A stretch of 8,592 nucleotides of DNA from Bacteroidales bacterium GP4 (GCA_001701065.1 DAAL01000179.1:3164-11755); one strand, 5' to 3'; positions 1 through 7,189 are shown, numbered from the stretch's first letter. A program made the numbers and translations. Notes: generated by a model from the letters alone, not told the origin.

Positions 1-2697
1 CGCATCCGTGGTGTCGGTTCTATCAACGCAAGCTCCGCACCTCTTTACATTGTGGACGGTATGCCCTACGAAGGTGACATTTCACTCCTTAACACTCAGG
101 ACATCGAATCAATGACTGTGCTTAAGGATGCCGCCTCCACCGCCCTTTACGGTGCCCGTGGTGCCAACGGTGTAATCCTTATCACTTCAAAGCAAGGTCA
201 TTCCGGCGAAGCCAAAGTGACTGTCGACATGCGTTGGGGTGGTAACTCACGTGCCATTTCTAATTATGATGTGATTACTTCCACTCAGGAATATGTCGAA
301 CTCGGTTATCGTGCATTGTACAACAGCCGTTATCTAAGCGGCAATGCATCGGCTGCTGCAGCTCATGCTTATGCCAATGCCAACATTTTCGGAAAATCAG
401 GTACAGGCTACCAGATTTATACTGCCCCCAACAATGAGTTCGTGCTTGCCGACGGTCATCTTAACCCCGAAGCTACTCTCGGTTACTCTGACGGATCTTA
501 CTTCTACACTCCCGACAACTGGACCGACAATACATTAAGCAACGGTTTCCGTCAGGAATACAGCATAGGCGTTTCCGGTTCTACCGACCGCATGAACTAC
601 TATCTTTCAGGCGCCTATCTTGGTGACGAAGGTGTCATCACCGGTTCTCACTTCAAGCGTCTTTCCACTCGTCTTAACCTTGACTACCAAGTTAAGAAAT
701 GGTTGAAATTAGGGACTAACATGTCCTATGTCTACACCAACACCGGTTACCCCGGCGACAACGACCTTGACGCTTCCACTTCTTCAGGTAACGCATTCTT
801 CGTTTGTAACATGATCGCCCCCGTTTATCCCATCTTCGTGCGTGACGCTGACGGCAACATCATGTACAATGATTACTACAACCGTCCTATATACGACTAT
901 GGTGACGGCAAGAGCACTAATAAGACTCGTGCTTTCATGAGTATGTCTAACCCCGCCGGTAAACTACTCTACGACACCGAAGACTACCTTACCGACTTCT
1001 TCACCGGTAAATGGTATGCCCTCATCAACCCTATCGATGGTCTTAACATCACAGGTACTGTAGGTTACACTGTCGACAACACTCGTCTTCATTACTTGAC
1101 CAACCCGTTGTACGGACAGAGCGCAAGCTACAAAGGTGAAGCTGAACAAGTAGCTACGCGTTCACGCACTCTTAACCTCCAGTTGATAGCTTCTTATGCA
1201 CGCACTTTCAATGAAGTACACAATCTTGACTTCATGGCTGGTTATGAAAGCATGGACCACAACTACGAACAAGCAGTGGCTTACGGTCAGAACATCTACA
1301 TGCCTAACTATCCATTCGTAGACAACACTATTGATAATCAGACAGGTAGCGGCTTTACTTACGACTACGCTACCCGCGGTTACATCTTCCGTGCCAAGTA
1401 CAACTACGACGGCAAATACTTCTTCATGGGTTCTTATCGTCGTGACGCTTCTTCACGCTTCCATCCCGATCACCGCTGGGGTAACTTCTGGTCAGTGTCA
1501 GGTGCTTGGGACATCGCCAAGGAAAACTTCATGCAGGACATCACTGCTGTGGACATGTTGAAGTTCAAAGTATCATTCGGTCAGAACGGTAACGATAACC
1601 TCGGTTCTTCAAGCTACGGTTACTACTACGCTTATGCCGACCTTTACCGCATCCAAGGTGCCGATGGTATATGGTCCGATGCAGCTCTTTACTTCAAAGG
1701 TAATCCTGACATCACTTGGGAAACTTCCAATGCGTTCAACATCGGTTTCGACTTCGCTTTGTTCAACGGTCGCTTAAGCGGTACTCTTGAATACTTCAAC
1801 CGTCAGACTTCCGACATGCTTTACAACAAGCCCGTGTCACCGTCACTCGGTTACTCTTCAATACCTATGAACATCGGTTCTATGCGTAACAACGGTGTGG
1901 AACTTGACCTAAGCTCCAATATCGTCAAGACCCGTGACATCACTTGGGACGTTAACGCCAACATCACTTTCGGATGGAACAAAGTGCTTAAACTCGCTCC
2001 TGAATTGAACGGTGAGTTGATCAGCGGTTCTCGTATCTATCGTGAAGGCGAATCTATGTATCAACTTTACTTGGTTAAGTATGCTGGTGTTGACCCCACT
2101 ACCGGTGTGGCTCTATACTGGACTAAAGACAACGAAGGAAAAGAAGTTCTCACTTCCTCTCATTCCGATGCTTACAATACCAACCGTGTTGCTACCGGCA
2201 ACCTCATGCCTAAAGCTTATGGTGGTTTCGGAACTACTTTGAATGCTTATGGTTTTGACCTATCACTTTCATTCGCTTATCAGTTCGGCGGTAAGATTTA
2301 TGACAATACTTATGCCCGCTTGATGCATGGATTCTCTTCAAGCTATGCAGGTAACAACTGGCACAAGGACATCCGTAATGCTTGGACTCCCGAGAACACC
2401 AATACCGATGTTCCACGTCTTAACTCTTCCGACTCTTACACCAACTCTCAGAGTGACCGTTTCTTGATCTCAAGCAACTATCTATCATTGAACAACATCA
2501 CTGTTGGATATTCATTCCCCAAGAAGTTGGTTAACAAGATGTTCCTTAGCGAACTTCGCCTTTACTTCGCAGCTGAGAATGTAGCTGTGTGGACAGCACG
2601 CAAGGGTCTTGACCCGCGCCAAGGCTATGTTAGCTCTAACAACTCTACTTACAGCCCCATCCGTAGCGTATCAGGCGGTCTGCGTGTAAGCTTCTAA
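1..2697 (+). CDS. SusC/RagA-family TonB-dependent outer-membrane transporter (5' end outside window)
   Basis: This is an outer-membrane beta-barrel importer that pairs with the SusD lipoprotein downstream to take up oligosaccharides or other ligands, energised by TonB. The reading frame is open from base 1, so the first in-window Met (base 52) is internal. There are 898 visible residues. Residues 15-20 (LYIVDG) and about 33-66 (DIESMTVLKDA, LYGARGANGVILIT) are the classic SusC/RagA plug signature. The rest is aromatic-rich, alternating barrel sequence, ending in the Phe-terminated LRVSF expected for a barrel protein recognised by the BAM machinery. SusC proteins usually have about 1000-1100 residues, so roughly 100-200 are missing: the signal peptide, the carboxypeptidase-like domain, the TonB box and the start of the plug. 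The stop TAA is followed directly by an in-frame TAG. The family call is firm; the substrate cannot be read from the sequence. Confidence 0.96.
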   Translation, partial: RIRGVGSINASSAPLYIVDGMPYEGDISLLNTQDIESMTVLKDAASTALYGARGANGVILITSKQGHSGEAKVTVDMRWGGNSRAISNYDVITSTQEYVELGYRALYNSRYLSGNASAAAAHAYANANIFGKSGTGYQIYTAPNNEFVLADGHLNPEATLGYSDGSYFYTPDNWTDNTLSNGFRQEYSIGVSGSTDRMNYYLSGAYLGDEGVITGSHFKRLSTRLNLDYQVKKWLKLGTNMSYVYTNTGYPGDNDLDASTSSGNAFFVCNMIAPVYPIFVRDADGNIMYNDYYNRPIYDYGDGKSTNKTRAFMSMSNPAGKLLYDTEDYLTDFFTGKWYALINPIDGLNITGTVGYTVDNTRLHYLTNPLYGQSASYKGEAEQVATRSRTLNLQLIASYARTFNEVHNLDFMAGYESMDHNYEQAVAYGQNIYMPNYPFVDNTIDNQTGSGFTYDYATRGYIFRAKYNYDGKYFFMGSYRRDASSRFHPDHRWGNFWSVSGAWDIAKENFMQDITAVDMLKFKVSFGQNGNDNLGSSSYGYYYAYADLYRIQGADGIWSDAALYFKGNPDITWETSNAFNIGFDFALFNGRLSGTLEYFNRQTSDMLYNKPVSPSLGYSSIPMNIGSMRNNGVELDLSSNIVKTRDITWDVNANITFGWNKVLKLAPELNGELISGSRIYREGESMYQLYLVKYAGVDPTTGVALYWTKDNEGKEVLTSSHSDAYNTNRVATGNLMPKAYGGFGTTLNAYGFDLSLSFAYQFGGKIYDNTYARLMHGFSSSYAGNNWHKDIRNAWTPENTNTDVPRLNSSDSYTNSQSDRFLISSNYLSLNNITVGYSFPKKLVNKMFLSELRLYFAAENVAVWTARKGLDPRQGYVSSNNSTYSPIRSVSGGLRVSF

Positions 2698-2723
2698 TAG
2701 TAAATCGTAAAAATCAACTATTA
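2695..2723 (+). other. AT-rich inverted repeat in the susC-susD gap
   Basis: TAATAGT (2695-2701) can pair with ACTATTA (2717-2723) across a 15-nt loop. The left arm includes the susC stop codon and the right arm ends 10 nt before the susD start. The stem is weak and has no T-run, so it does not look like a terminator. A modest role in mRNA processing or in setting the susC:susD ratio is possible, but chance is also plausible in such AT-rich DNA. Confidence 0.3.
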
Positions 2724-2733
2724 AGACATTAAA

Positions 2734-4338
2734 ATGAAAACATTAAATAAAATATTATCGGTTGCGCTCACCGGACTCATCATGGCAGGGTGTAATGACC
2801 TTGACACCGAGTTTAAAGGTTCCTATGTGACCGACAAGCAGAAAGAAGAAGCATCTAAAGCTGACCCGACAATGACAAGAGCCGCCGTAATCGGTATCAC
2901 AAGTACCTTTAGCTCTTATCAGACCGTCTATAGTAACCACATTGACTTTGGTTACCCAAGCGTAATGTTGTGTCTTGATTCACGCGGTATGGACCTCGTG
3001 GGTTACAACACCGGTTATAACTGGTTCAATGAACCTAACGAAATGGACGATGCCAATGTGAGCGGTTACACACCCAATCTTGCATGGGATCACATCTACT
3101 CTCAGATATTCAGTGCCAACGCTCTTCTTGCCGCACAAGGCACCGAAAGTGACGATCCCACCATTAAGTTCTTCCTTGCACAGGCTTACGGTATACGCGC
3201 TTTCGATTATTTCCAGCTTGCACAGATTTTCCAGTTCACCTATGTAGGACATCAGAGCGAACCCTGTGTGCCTATCATCACTCAGGAAAACGCTACCGAG
3301 ATGGCTGCTGCAGGTGGTGCACCCCGTGCTACCGTGGAAGAGGTCTACACCCAGATCCTTTCTGATATAAATGCGGCTATCACTAATCTTGAAGCTGCCG
3401 CTGATGCAGGTATCACTCCGGAAAGTGTTATTGATTCAAAGTCTAAACGTCTTCTTGGTGTGGCTTCCGCTTATGGTCTACGCGCACGCATCAACCTTGT
3501 TATGAACAAGTGGGCTGACGCTGCAAGCGACGCTCAGACAGCTATCGCTAAATTCAATGGTGCCCCCTATTCCCTTCAGGCAGCATCGGCTCCCCTCAAC
3601 CTTTCTCTCGAAGAAAAATCTTGGATGTGGGGTATAGCTATTGCTGAGACTGACCGTGTGGTTACTTCAGGTATAGTTAACTGGCCTTCTCACATGGGTT
3701 CTCTCAACTATGGTTATGCTCAGGTGGGTGCTTGGCGTAAAATCAATATCAAGCTTTTCGATGCTATTCAGCCTACCGATGCTCGTAAAGGATGGTTCCT
3801 TAACGAAAACAGCGAGTCACCCAACTTGTCAGCTTCTCAAATGGCTTATGTCGAAGGCTATAGCATGCCTGCTTACACTCAGGTAAAGTTCGCGCCTTAT
3901 CAGAATGTATTGGACCAAAGCACCAACGCTTGTGACATTCCTTTGATGCGTATTGAAGAGATGTACTACATCAACGCCGAGGCTACAGCTATGGCGGGTA
4001 ATCCTGCAGGTGCCGCTCAGATACTTAATGATTTTGTGAACACATTCCGTGATCCCGCTTATGTATGCTCCGCTACTACTGCTGAAGAAGTACAGAACGA
4101 AGTGTGGATGCAACGCCGCGTTGAGTTCTGGGGTGAAGGTATCTCTTACTTTGACCTTATGCGTCTTAAGAAAGGCATCGACCGCCGTGGTGGTGGTTGG
4201 GAAGCAGTTTGGGTTTACGATATCCCTGCTGAATCCAACGTTATGCGCCTTCCTATTCCTAACAGCGAAGTTCAAGCCAATGCTAACCTTGGCGAAAACA
4301 ACCCGTCATCGGAAAAACCGACTCCTGTCGCTGAATAA
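2734..4338 (+). CDS. SusD/RagB-family nutrient-binding outer-membrane lipoprotein
   Basis: This is the surface lid of the SusC transporter: it binds the ligand and closes over the barrel. The protein has 534 residues, a normal SusD length. Residues 1-19 are a lipoprotein signal peptide with lipobox MAGC and lipidated Cys20. The following NDLDTE is acidic, as expected of a Bacteroidota surface-export signal. The N-terminal SusD-like region has the TPR-type helix around residues 118-170 (IYSQIFSANALL, FFLAQAYGIRAFDYFQLAQ). Another helical segment lies at about 237-274 (AYGLRARINLVMNKW). The C-terminal SusD domain shows IPLMRIEEMYYINAEA (402-417) and RRVEFWGEGISYFDLMRLKK (461-480), ending with the usual RLPIPNSEVQAN. 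It starts 36 bp after susC and is surely in the same operon. The leader is A-rich with no Shine-Dalgarno sequence, which is normal for the phylum. Confidence 0.97.
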   Translation: MKTLNKILSVALTGLIMAGCNDLDTEFKGSYVTDKQKEEASKADPTMTRAAVIGITSTFSSYQTVYSNHIDFGYPSVMLCLDSRGMDLVGYNTGYNWFNEPNEMDDANVSGYTPNLAWDHIYSQIFSANALLAAQGTESDDPTIKFFLAQAYGIRAFDYFQLAQIFQFTYVGHQSEPCVPIITQENATEMAAAGGAPRATVEEVYTQILSDINAAITNLEAAADAGITPESVIDSKSKRLLGVASAYGLRARINLVMNKWADAASDAQTAIAKFNGAPYSLQAASAPLNLSLEEKSWMWGIAIAETDRVVTSGIVNWPSHMGSLNYGYAQVGAWRKINIKLFDAIQPTDARKGWFLNENSESPNLSASQMAYVEGYSMPAYTQVKFAPYQNVLDQSTNACDIPLMRIEEMYYINAEATAMAGNPAGAAQILNDFVNTFRDPAYVCSATTAEEVQNEVWMQRRVEFWGEGISYFDLMRLKKGIDRRGGGWEAVWVYDIPAESNVMRLPIPNSEVQANANLGENNPSSEKPTPVAE

Positions 4339-4369
4339 TTAGAGAAACTTTAAAATTTTAGAAAACACT

Positions 4370-6283
4370 ATGAAACTATTTAATATAGCAAAATTAGCAT
4401 TTGCGTTTCTTGTAGCTTCCGCTGCTACTTCTTGTAGCGACGACGGTTACTGGGACGATGCTACCGGTGGTCTTGCTAATGGCGTTAGCTTCCGCACCAC
4501 TACAGCAAGCGGCACTTTCAAGGAAGGAGAAGTTGTTCCTTCTGTCACCGCTACCCTTATGCGTGGTACCTCTAACGGTGCTCAAACCGTGGAACTGTCT
4601 CAGACTTCAAAGACTCCTGAGAACTTCGGTGTTCCCGCTTCCGTGACTTTCGCTGACGGTGAAACTACTGCCGATGTTGTTATCGAACTTAAGAACATGG
4701 TAGCCGGTGAAAGAGGCAATACTTATCAGACTGTAGTAAAAGCCGCAAATGCAGCTGTGTCAGGTAACAGCTCTTTCTCTATCTCTATTACTGTTCAAGG
4801 TGAATCTCTTCCGCCGGATTGGCAATCTATCGGTGAGGGTACTTACCGTGAGGACTGTATGACCACTTACTTTAACGTGGACAATGTTACTTACAAAGTC
4901 CCTATGGAAGAGGACAAAAACCATCCCGGAGTATATCGTCTTGTAAATCCTTATGGAGAACTTTACGAATACAATGGCCCCGGTGACTGGGACGATTCCG
5001 AGGACCACTATCTTGTAATCAATGCATCTGATCCTAAGAAGGTGTACATTGAGCAGTCTCACACCGGTATGGCATGGAGCGATTATGGCGAAGTGATTAT
5101 ATGGAGTATCGCAGGTCTTCGTGTAGCTCAAGGAAGAGAGGATGAAATCACATTGGGTCAATGGGGTTCTCTCACTGACGGAATCATCACTTTCCCGGCA
5201 TCAACTCTGTTGATTCGTATGGATGACTATACAGAAGCCGGTTCCTATAACTATGCTAACTCAAAAGGCAAATTTGCCGTAGCCCTTCCGGGTTATTCTC
5301 TTGGTGACTATACATTCACCCTTGACTATGTAGGTCGTTATATTGATGCTGAAAACAACGAATTTGCAGTTGCTCAGGTTGGATTCACCGGTAAGGATGC
5401 CAAGAGCGCAGTCGTTGGTATTGTTGAAACACCCAATGCAAGTGCAGCTATTCAGGCTGTTCAGGATTCTACCGTTCAGCAATTTGTTGTTGCTGCTCCC
5501 GGTGGTGAAGTACGTCTCCCTGTTGGTAAATCGGGAACATACACCATTGCAGCTCTTTCTTGCGATGAATCAGGTGCATACCAAGAAAAACTTACTGTAA
5601 GCTTCAAGTTCACCAGCATTGCCGATATGGGTGTTGATCCCAACAAGGGATGGAAGTCACTTGGTAAAGGTATCTACACTGACAATCTTATCTGCAACAT
5701 CTACAACGGTATTGATCCGGTGTCTTATGAAGTAGAAGTTCAGGAGAAGGAAGATCAACCCGGCTACTACCGTATGGTAAATCCTTACGGAGAAGCATAT
5801 CCTCTCAATGAAGAGGGTGACTATGATCCCAACACCAACTACTATATCGAAATCAATGCCACATCTCCTAACTGTGTAATGATTCCTTATCAGGAAACCG
5901 GTCTTGACTGGGGCAACGGTATGGTAATGATTTACAGCTATGCCGGCTATTACTTTGACAACGGAAATAGCGTTGCCGAAATTGAAGCTGCAGGTCTTGG
6001 CGGTAAAATTTCTGAAGGTGTTATCTCATTTGCTGACGAAACCATCCTGTTCTCTATGGAAGCTATCCAGAACGGAGCAATCATGGTTTGTCCTAAAGGA
6101 TTTAACTTAGTGCTTCCGAATTCTCCGGTTCCCGCTCCTCCGATGTTGGCTCCGAAGAAAGTTTCAGGAAAGAACATTGTCAACGGATTTGTTAAAGCTG
6201 CGCTTAACGCCAATAACGCTGTAGCACCCGTTTACAACCGTGAATTCCACGCACCTGCCGGACACGTAGTAAGCATGTTCTAA
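4370..6283 (+). CDS. Surface lipoprotein with Calx-beta-like domain and internal duplication, probable glycan-binding protein of the Sus-like operon
   Basis: No characterised relative is recognised. The protein has 637 residues. A signal peptide ends in AATSC with Cys22 lipidated, and SDD follows, matching the surface-export pattern. Residues about 38-143 look like a Calx-beta-type beta-sandwich (GVSFRTTTASGTFKEGE, then SVTFADGETTADVVIEL). Residues about 150-309 and 427-584 are homologous to each other. Matching blocks are WQSIGEGTY/WKSLGKGIY, HPGVYRLVNPYGELY/QPGYYRMVNPYGEAY, YLVINAS/YYIEINA, GMAWSDYGEVIIWS/GLDWGNGMVMIYS and LTDGIITF/ISEGVISF. Residues about 310-420 between them form another beta-rich segment. 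A proline-rich linker (PNSPVPAPPMLAP) leads to a tail of about 40 residues. The gene starts 31 bp after susD, where SusE/SusF-like or other surface glycan-binding proteins normally sit, so a ligand-capture role is inferred from position. No catalytic motif was seen. Domain edges are by eye. Confidence 0.85.
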   Translation: MKLFNIAKLAFAFLVASAATSCSDDGYWDDATGGLANGVSFRTTTASGTFKEGEVVPSVTATLMRGTSNGAQTVELSQTSKTPENFGVPASVTFADGETTADVVIELKNMVAGERGNTYQTVVKAANAAVSGNSSFSISITVQGESLPPDWQSIGEGTYREDCMTTYFNVDNVTYKVPMEEDKNHPGVYRLVNPYGELYEYNGPGDWDDSEDHYLVINASDPKKVYIEQSHTGMAWSDYGEVIIWSIAGLRVAQGREDEITLGQWGSLTDGIITFPASTLLIRMDDYTEAGSYNYANSKGKFAVALPGYSLGDYTFTLDYVGRYIDAENNEFAVAQVGFTGKDAKSAVVGIVETPNASAAIQAVQDSTVQQFVVAAPGGEVRLPVGKSGTYTIAALSCDESGAYQEKLTVSFKFTSIADMGVDPNKGWKSLGKGIYTDNLICNIYNGIDPVSYEVEVQEKEDQPGYYRMVNPYGEAYPLNEEGDYDPNTNYYIEINATSPNCVMIPYQETGLDWGNGMVMIYSYAGYYFDNGNSVAEIEAAGLGGKISEGVISFADETILFSMEAIQNGAIMVCPKGFNLVLPNSPVPAPPMLAPKKVSGKNIVNGFVKAALNANNAVAPVYNREFHAPAGHVVSMF

Positions 6284-6287
6284 AATC

Positions 6288-6321
6288 GGATTCGGGCAAC
6301 ATCCCCCGACCGAATTCTTTT
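6288..6321 (+). terminator. First, weaker hairpin after the Sus-like operon
   Basis: GGATTCGG (6288-6295) pairs with CCGAATTC (6310-6317), with one G-U pair and a 14-nt loop, followed by TTTT. It starts 5 nt after the stop codon. The long loop and short T-run make it a weak terminator or a 3'-end stabilising hairpin. An alternative stem, TCGGG (6292-6296) with CCCGA (6305-6309), would compete with it. Confidence 0.4.
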
Positions 6322-6337
6322 CATAATTTTGATTGTT

Positions 6338-6368
6338 AAGGGCGATGCCATCCGGCACCGCCCTTTTT
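6338..6368 (+). terminator. Strong rho-independent terminator of the Sus-like operon
   Basis: AAGGGCG (6338-6344) pairs with CGCCCTT (6359-6365). After one A-C mismatch, TGCC (6346-6349) pairs with GGCA (6354-6357) across a 4-nt ATCC loop. The right arm runs into TTTTT (6364-6368). This is a textbook intrinsic terminator for plus-strand transcripts, 55 nt after the third gene. On the minus strand the hairpin is followed only by TT, so it should act mainly in one direction. Confidence 0.9.
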
Positions 6369-6387
6369 CATTCCCCCCGACCAATTT

Positions 6388-6416
6388 CCTATGGTAACGC
6401 GTCGCGTAACCATAGG
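6388..6416. repeat. 29-bp near-perfect palindrome
   Basis: The left arm CCTATGGT (6388-6395) pairs with ACCATAGG (6409-6416). After a single A-A mismatch, ACGC (6397-6400) pairs with GCGT (6404-6407), leaving the central GTC. Neither strand has a T-run after it, so it is not a standard intrinsic terminator. The arms resemble the core of the neighbouring tandem repeats: TGGTTACGC, read on the minus strand, against TGGCTACGC, one difference in nine. It may be an interspersed palindromic element or a protein-binding site; function unknown. Confidence 0.75.
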
Positions 6417-6423
6417 CTAAATT

Positions 6424-6486
6424 AATCATTGGCTACGCCAAAAACCACAATTACCAATCATTGGCTACGCCAAAACCACAATTACC
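6424..6486. repeat. Two abutting direct repeats (32 and 31 bp), each with an internal hairpin
   Basis: Copy 1 (6424-6455) and copy 2 (6456-6486) are identical except for A-run length (AAAAA against AAAA). Each begins AATCATTGGC and ends ACAATTACC. Each contains TTGGC-TAC-GCCAA, a 5-bp stem with a 3-nt loop (6429-6441 and 6461-6473). Copy 2 ends 3 bp before the antitoxin stop codon, which lies on the other strand. The near identity points to a recent tandem duplication or slippage event. Two copies with no spacer rule out a CRISPR reading. Confidence 0.85.
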
Positions 6487-6489
6487 CTT

Positions 6490-6810
6490 TCACCAAAGAG
6501 CAACCTTTCCGATTTTTCCCAAATCAAGCGTAGCGGTTTCAATTCCCAATGCCTTGAAAACCCTACACATTGAGGAAAGAGTTATACTCTTCCCACTTTC
6601 CAATTTGGATATCTGGGACTTCTGTACGCCTATGCGCATCCCTAATTCTTCTTGTGTGAGCTTTTGAGCCTGCCGAGCCATGCGTATAGCTTCTCCTACG
6701 TGATAAGCATTTATTTCTTCAGCTAATTCCGCTTCAAAACGGTCGCGCTCAGGCGTTCCAACCACACCAAGCCGTCTGTCTCTCAATGTTTCTAATGATG
6801 TAAGTTTCAT
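6490..6810 (-). CDS. XRE-family antitoxin of a type II toxin-antitoxin pair (HigA-like)
   Basis: This is a 106-residue DNA-binding antitoxin expected to neutralise the toxin encoded just upstream and to repress their shared promoter. Residues about 39-93 form a helix-turn-helix domain: GEAIRMARQAQKLTQEELG, the turn IGVQ, and recognition helix KSQISKLESG (64-73), followed by helices ending ALGIE. Residues 1-38 (with GTPERDRFEAEL) match the N-terminal extension common in antitoxins paired with Gp49/RelE-like toxins. The start codon overlaps the toxin stop in an ATGA (6807-6810), which fixes the start and implies translational coupling. The antitoxin comes second, as in higBA and unlike most other type II pairs. 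The XRE fold is certain; the antitoxin role rests on the partner gene. Confidence 0.92.
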   Translation of the reverse strand: MKLTSLETLRDRRLGVVGTPERDRFEAELAEEINAYHVGEAIRMARQAQKLTQEELGMRIGVQKSQISKLESGKSITLSSMCRVFKALGIETATLDLGKIGKVALW

Positions 6811-7157
6811 ATGACTTCATTCTTTGTATTAAAATATTCTTTTCGGAGCGCCTCAGCCTTCGCAATTTCTTTTTCCGGAACTTTCCACGTCTTTTTTATG
6901 AATCCGTGAGTCGCAATCACCAGTGCTTCTGATTCATTATCCCAAAATGCCAGCAACCGGTATTGAATGCCGTTATAAAGCGTCCGGAACTCCCAAATTT
7001 CAGTACCGTCCAATTTCTTGAACAAATCTTTATCTATAACACCGCCGGCGATTTTGCCAAGGTTATAGTCGATTTTATTGTAAGCTTTCAATGGTAACCG
7101 TTCCATAAATTCGACGGCTTCGTCCATTAATAGGACTTTAAATTTAGGGTATGACAT
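6807..7157 (-). CDS. RelE/HigB-like toxin, Gp49/DUF891 family
   Basis: This is a probable mRNA interferase of the RelE/ParE fold, which cuts mRNA at the ribosome when not bound by antitoxin. It has 116 residues, typical for the family. The hallmark segments are present: FMERLP (17-22), KKLDGTEIWEFRTLYNG (47-63), a central strand IQYRLLAFWD (64-73), and HGFIKKTWKVPEKEIAKAEA (84-103). Basic residues usual for the active face include Arg58, Arg67, His84, Lys88 and Lys89. No frameshift or truncation is seen, so the toxin appears intact. It is the first gene of a two-gene operon, overlapping the antitoxin by 4 bp. Its start lies downstream of a probable promoter/operator. The RNase activity is inferred from the family; ParE-like activity is less likely. 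Confidence 0.9.
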   Translation of the reverse strand: MSYPKFKVLLMDEAVEFMERLPLKAYNKIDYNLGKIAGGVIDKDLFKKLDGTEIWEFRTLYNGIQYRLLAFWDNESEALVIATHGFIKKTWKVPEKEIAKAEALRKEYFNTKNEVI

Positions 7158-7175
7158 ACGCTCTTATATTATAAC

Positions 7176-7189
7176 ATTACAAAGGTAAT
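7176..7189. promoter_or_regulatory. Candidate operator of the toxin-antitoxin operon
   Basis: ATTAC (7176-7180) and GTAAT (7185-7189) form a perfect 5-bp inverted repeat around a 4-bp spacer. It overlaps the putative -7 box and lies 19-32 bp upstream of the toxin start. An antitoxin dimer bound here would block transcription, the usual autoregulation of such operons. A second, AT-only palindrome, TTATATTATAA (7164-7174), lies next to it and could be another half of the control region or mere composition. Confidence 0.4.
7180..7187 (-). promoter_or_regulatory. Candidate Bacteroidota -7 box for the toxin-antitoxin operon
   Basis: The minus strand reads TACCTTTG, an exact match to the TAnnTTTG consensus of the primary sigma factor in this phylum. 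It would place the transcript start about 15-20 nt before the toxin ATG. The -33 TTTG element is not at the usual spacing: the nearest TTTG is only 12 nt upstream. The assignment therefore rests on the -7 box and its position. Confidence 0.4.

Noticed and set aside
52..54. ATG as the true start of the SusC gene
   Set aside because: The frame is open from base 1, and the residues before this Met (RIRGVGS, LYIVDG) are conserved plug sequence, so the gene begins upstream of the window.
3829..4275. 148-residue open reading frame on the minus strand within susD
   Set aside because: It is fully antisense to the conserved SusD C-terminal domain, has no domain of its own and has no promoter-like context.
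4351..4360. TAAAATTTTA palindrome before the third gene
   Set aside because: It is a short AT-only palindrome with no loop in an A-rich leader, expected by chance.
4760..5161. 133-residue open reading frame on the minus strand within the third gene
   Set aside because: It is antisense to the first duplicated domain; its sequence is unstructured and matches no family.
6424..6486. Possible CRISPR array
   Set aside because: There are only two copies, they abut without a spacer, and no cas gene is in the window.
6461..6667. 68-residue plus-strand open reading frame starting in the second repeat
   Set aside because: It mostly mirrors the antitoxin gene, begins inside a repeat and has no coding features.
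7168..7173. TATAAT on the minus strand as a sigma-70-type -10 box for the toxin-antitoxin operon
   Set aside because: It has no -35 partner at suitable spacing, Bacteroidota primary promoters use TAnnTTTG, and the surrounding DNA is all A/T.
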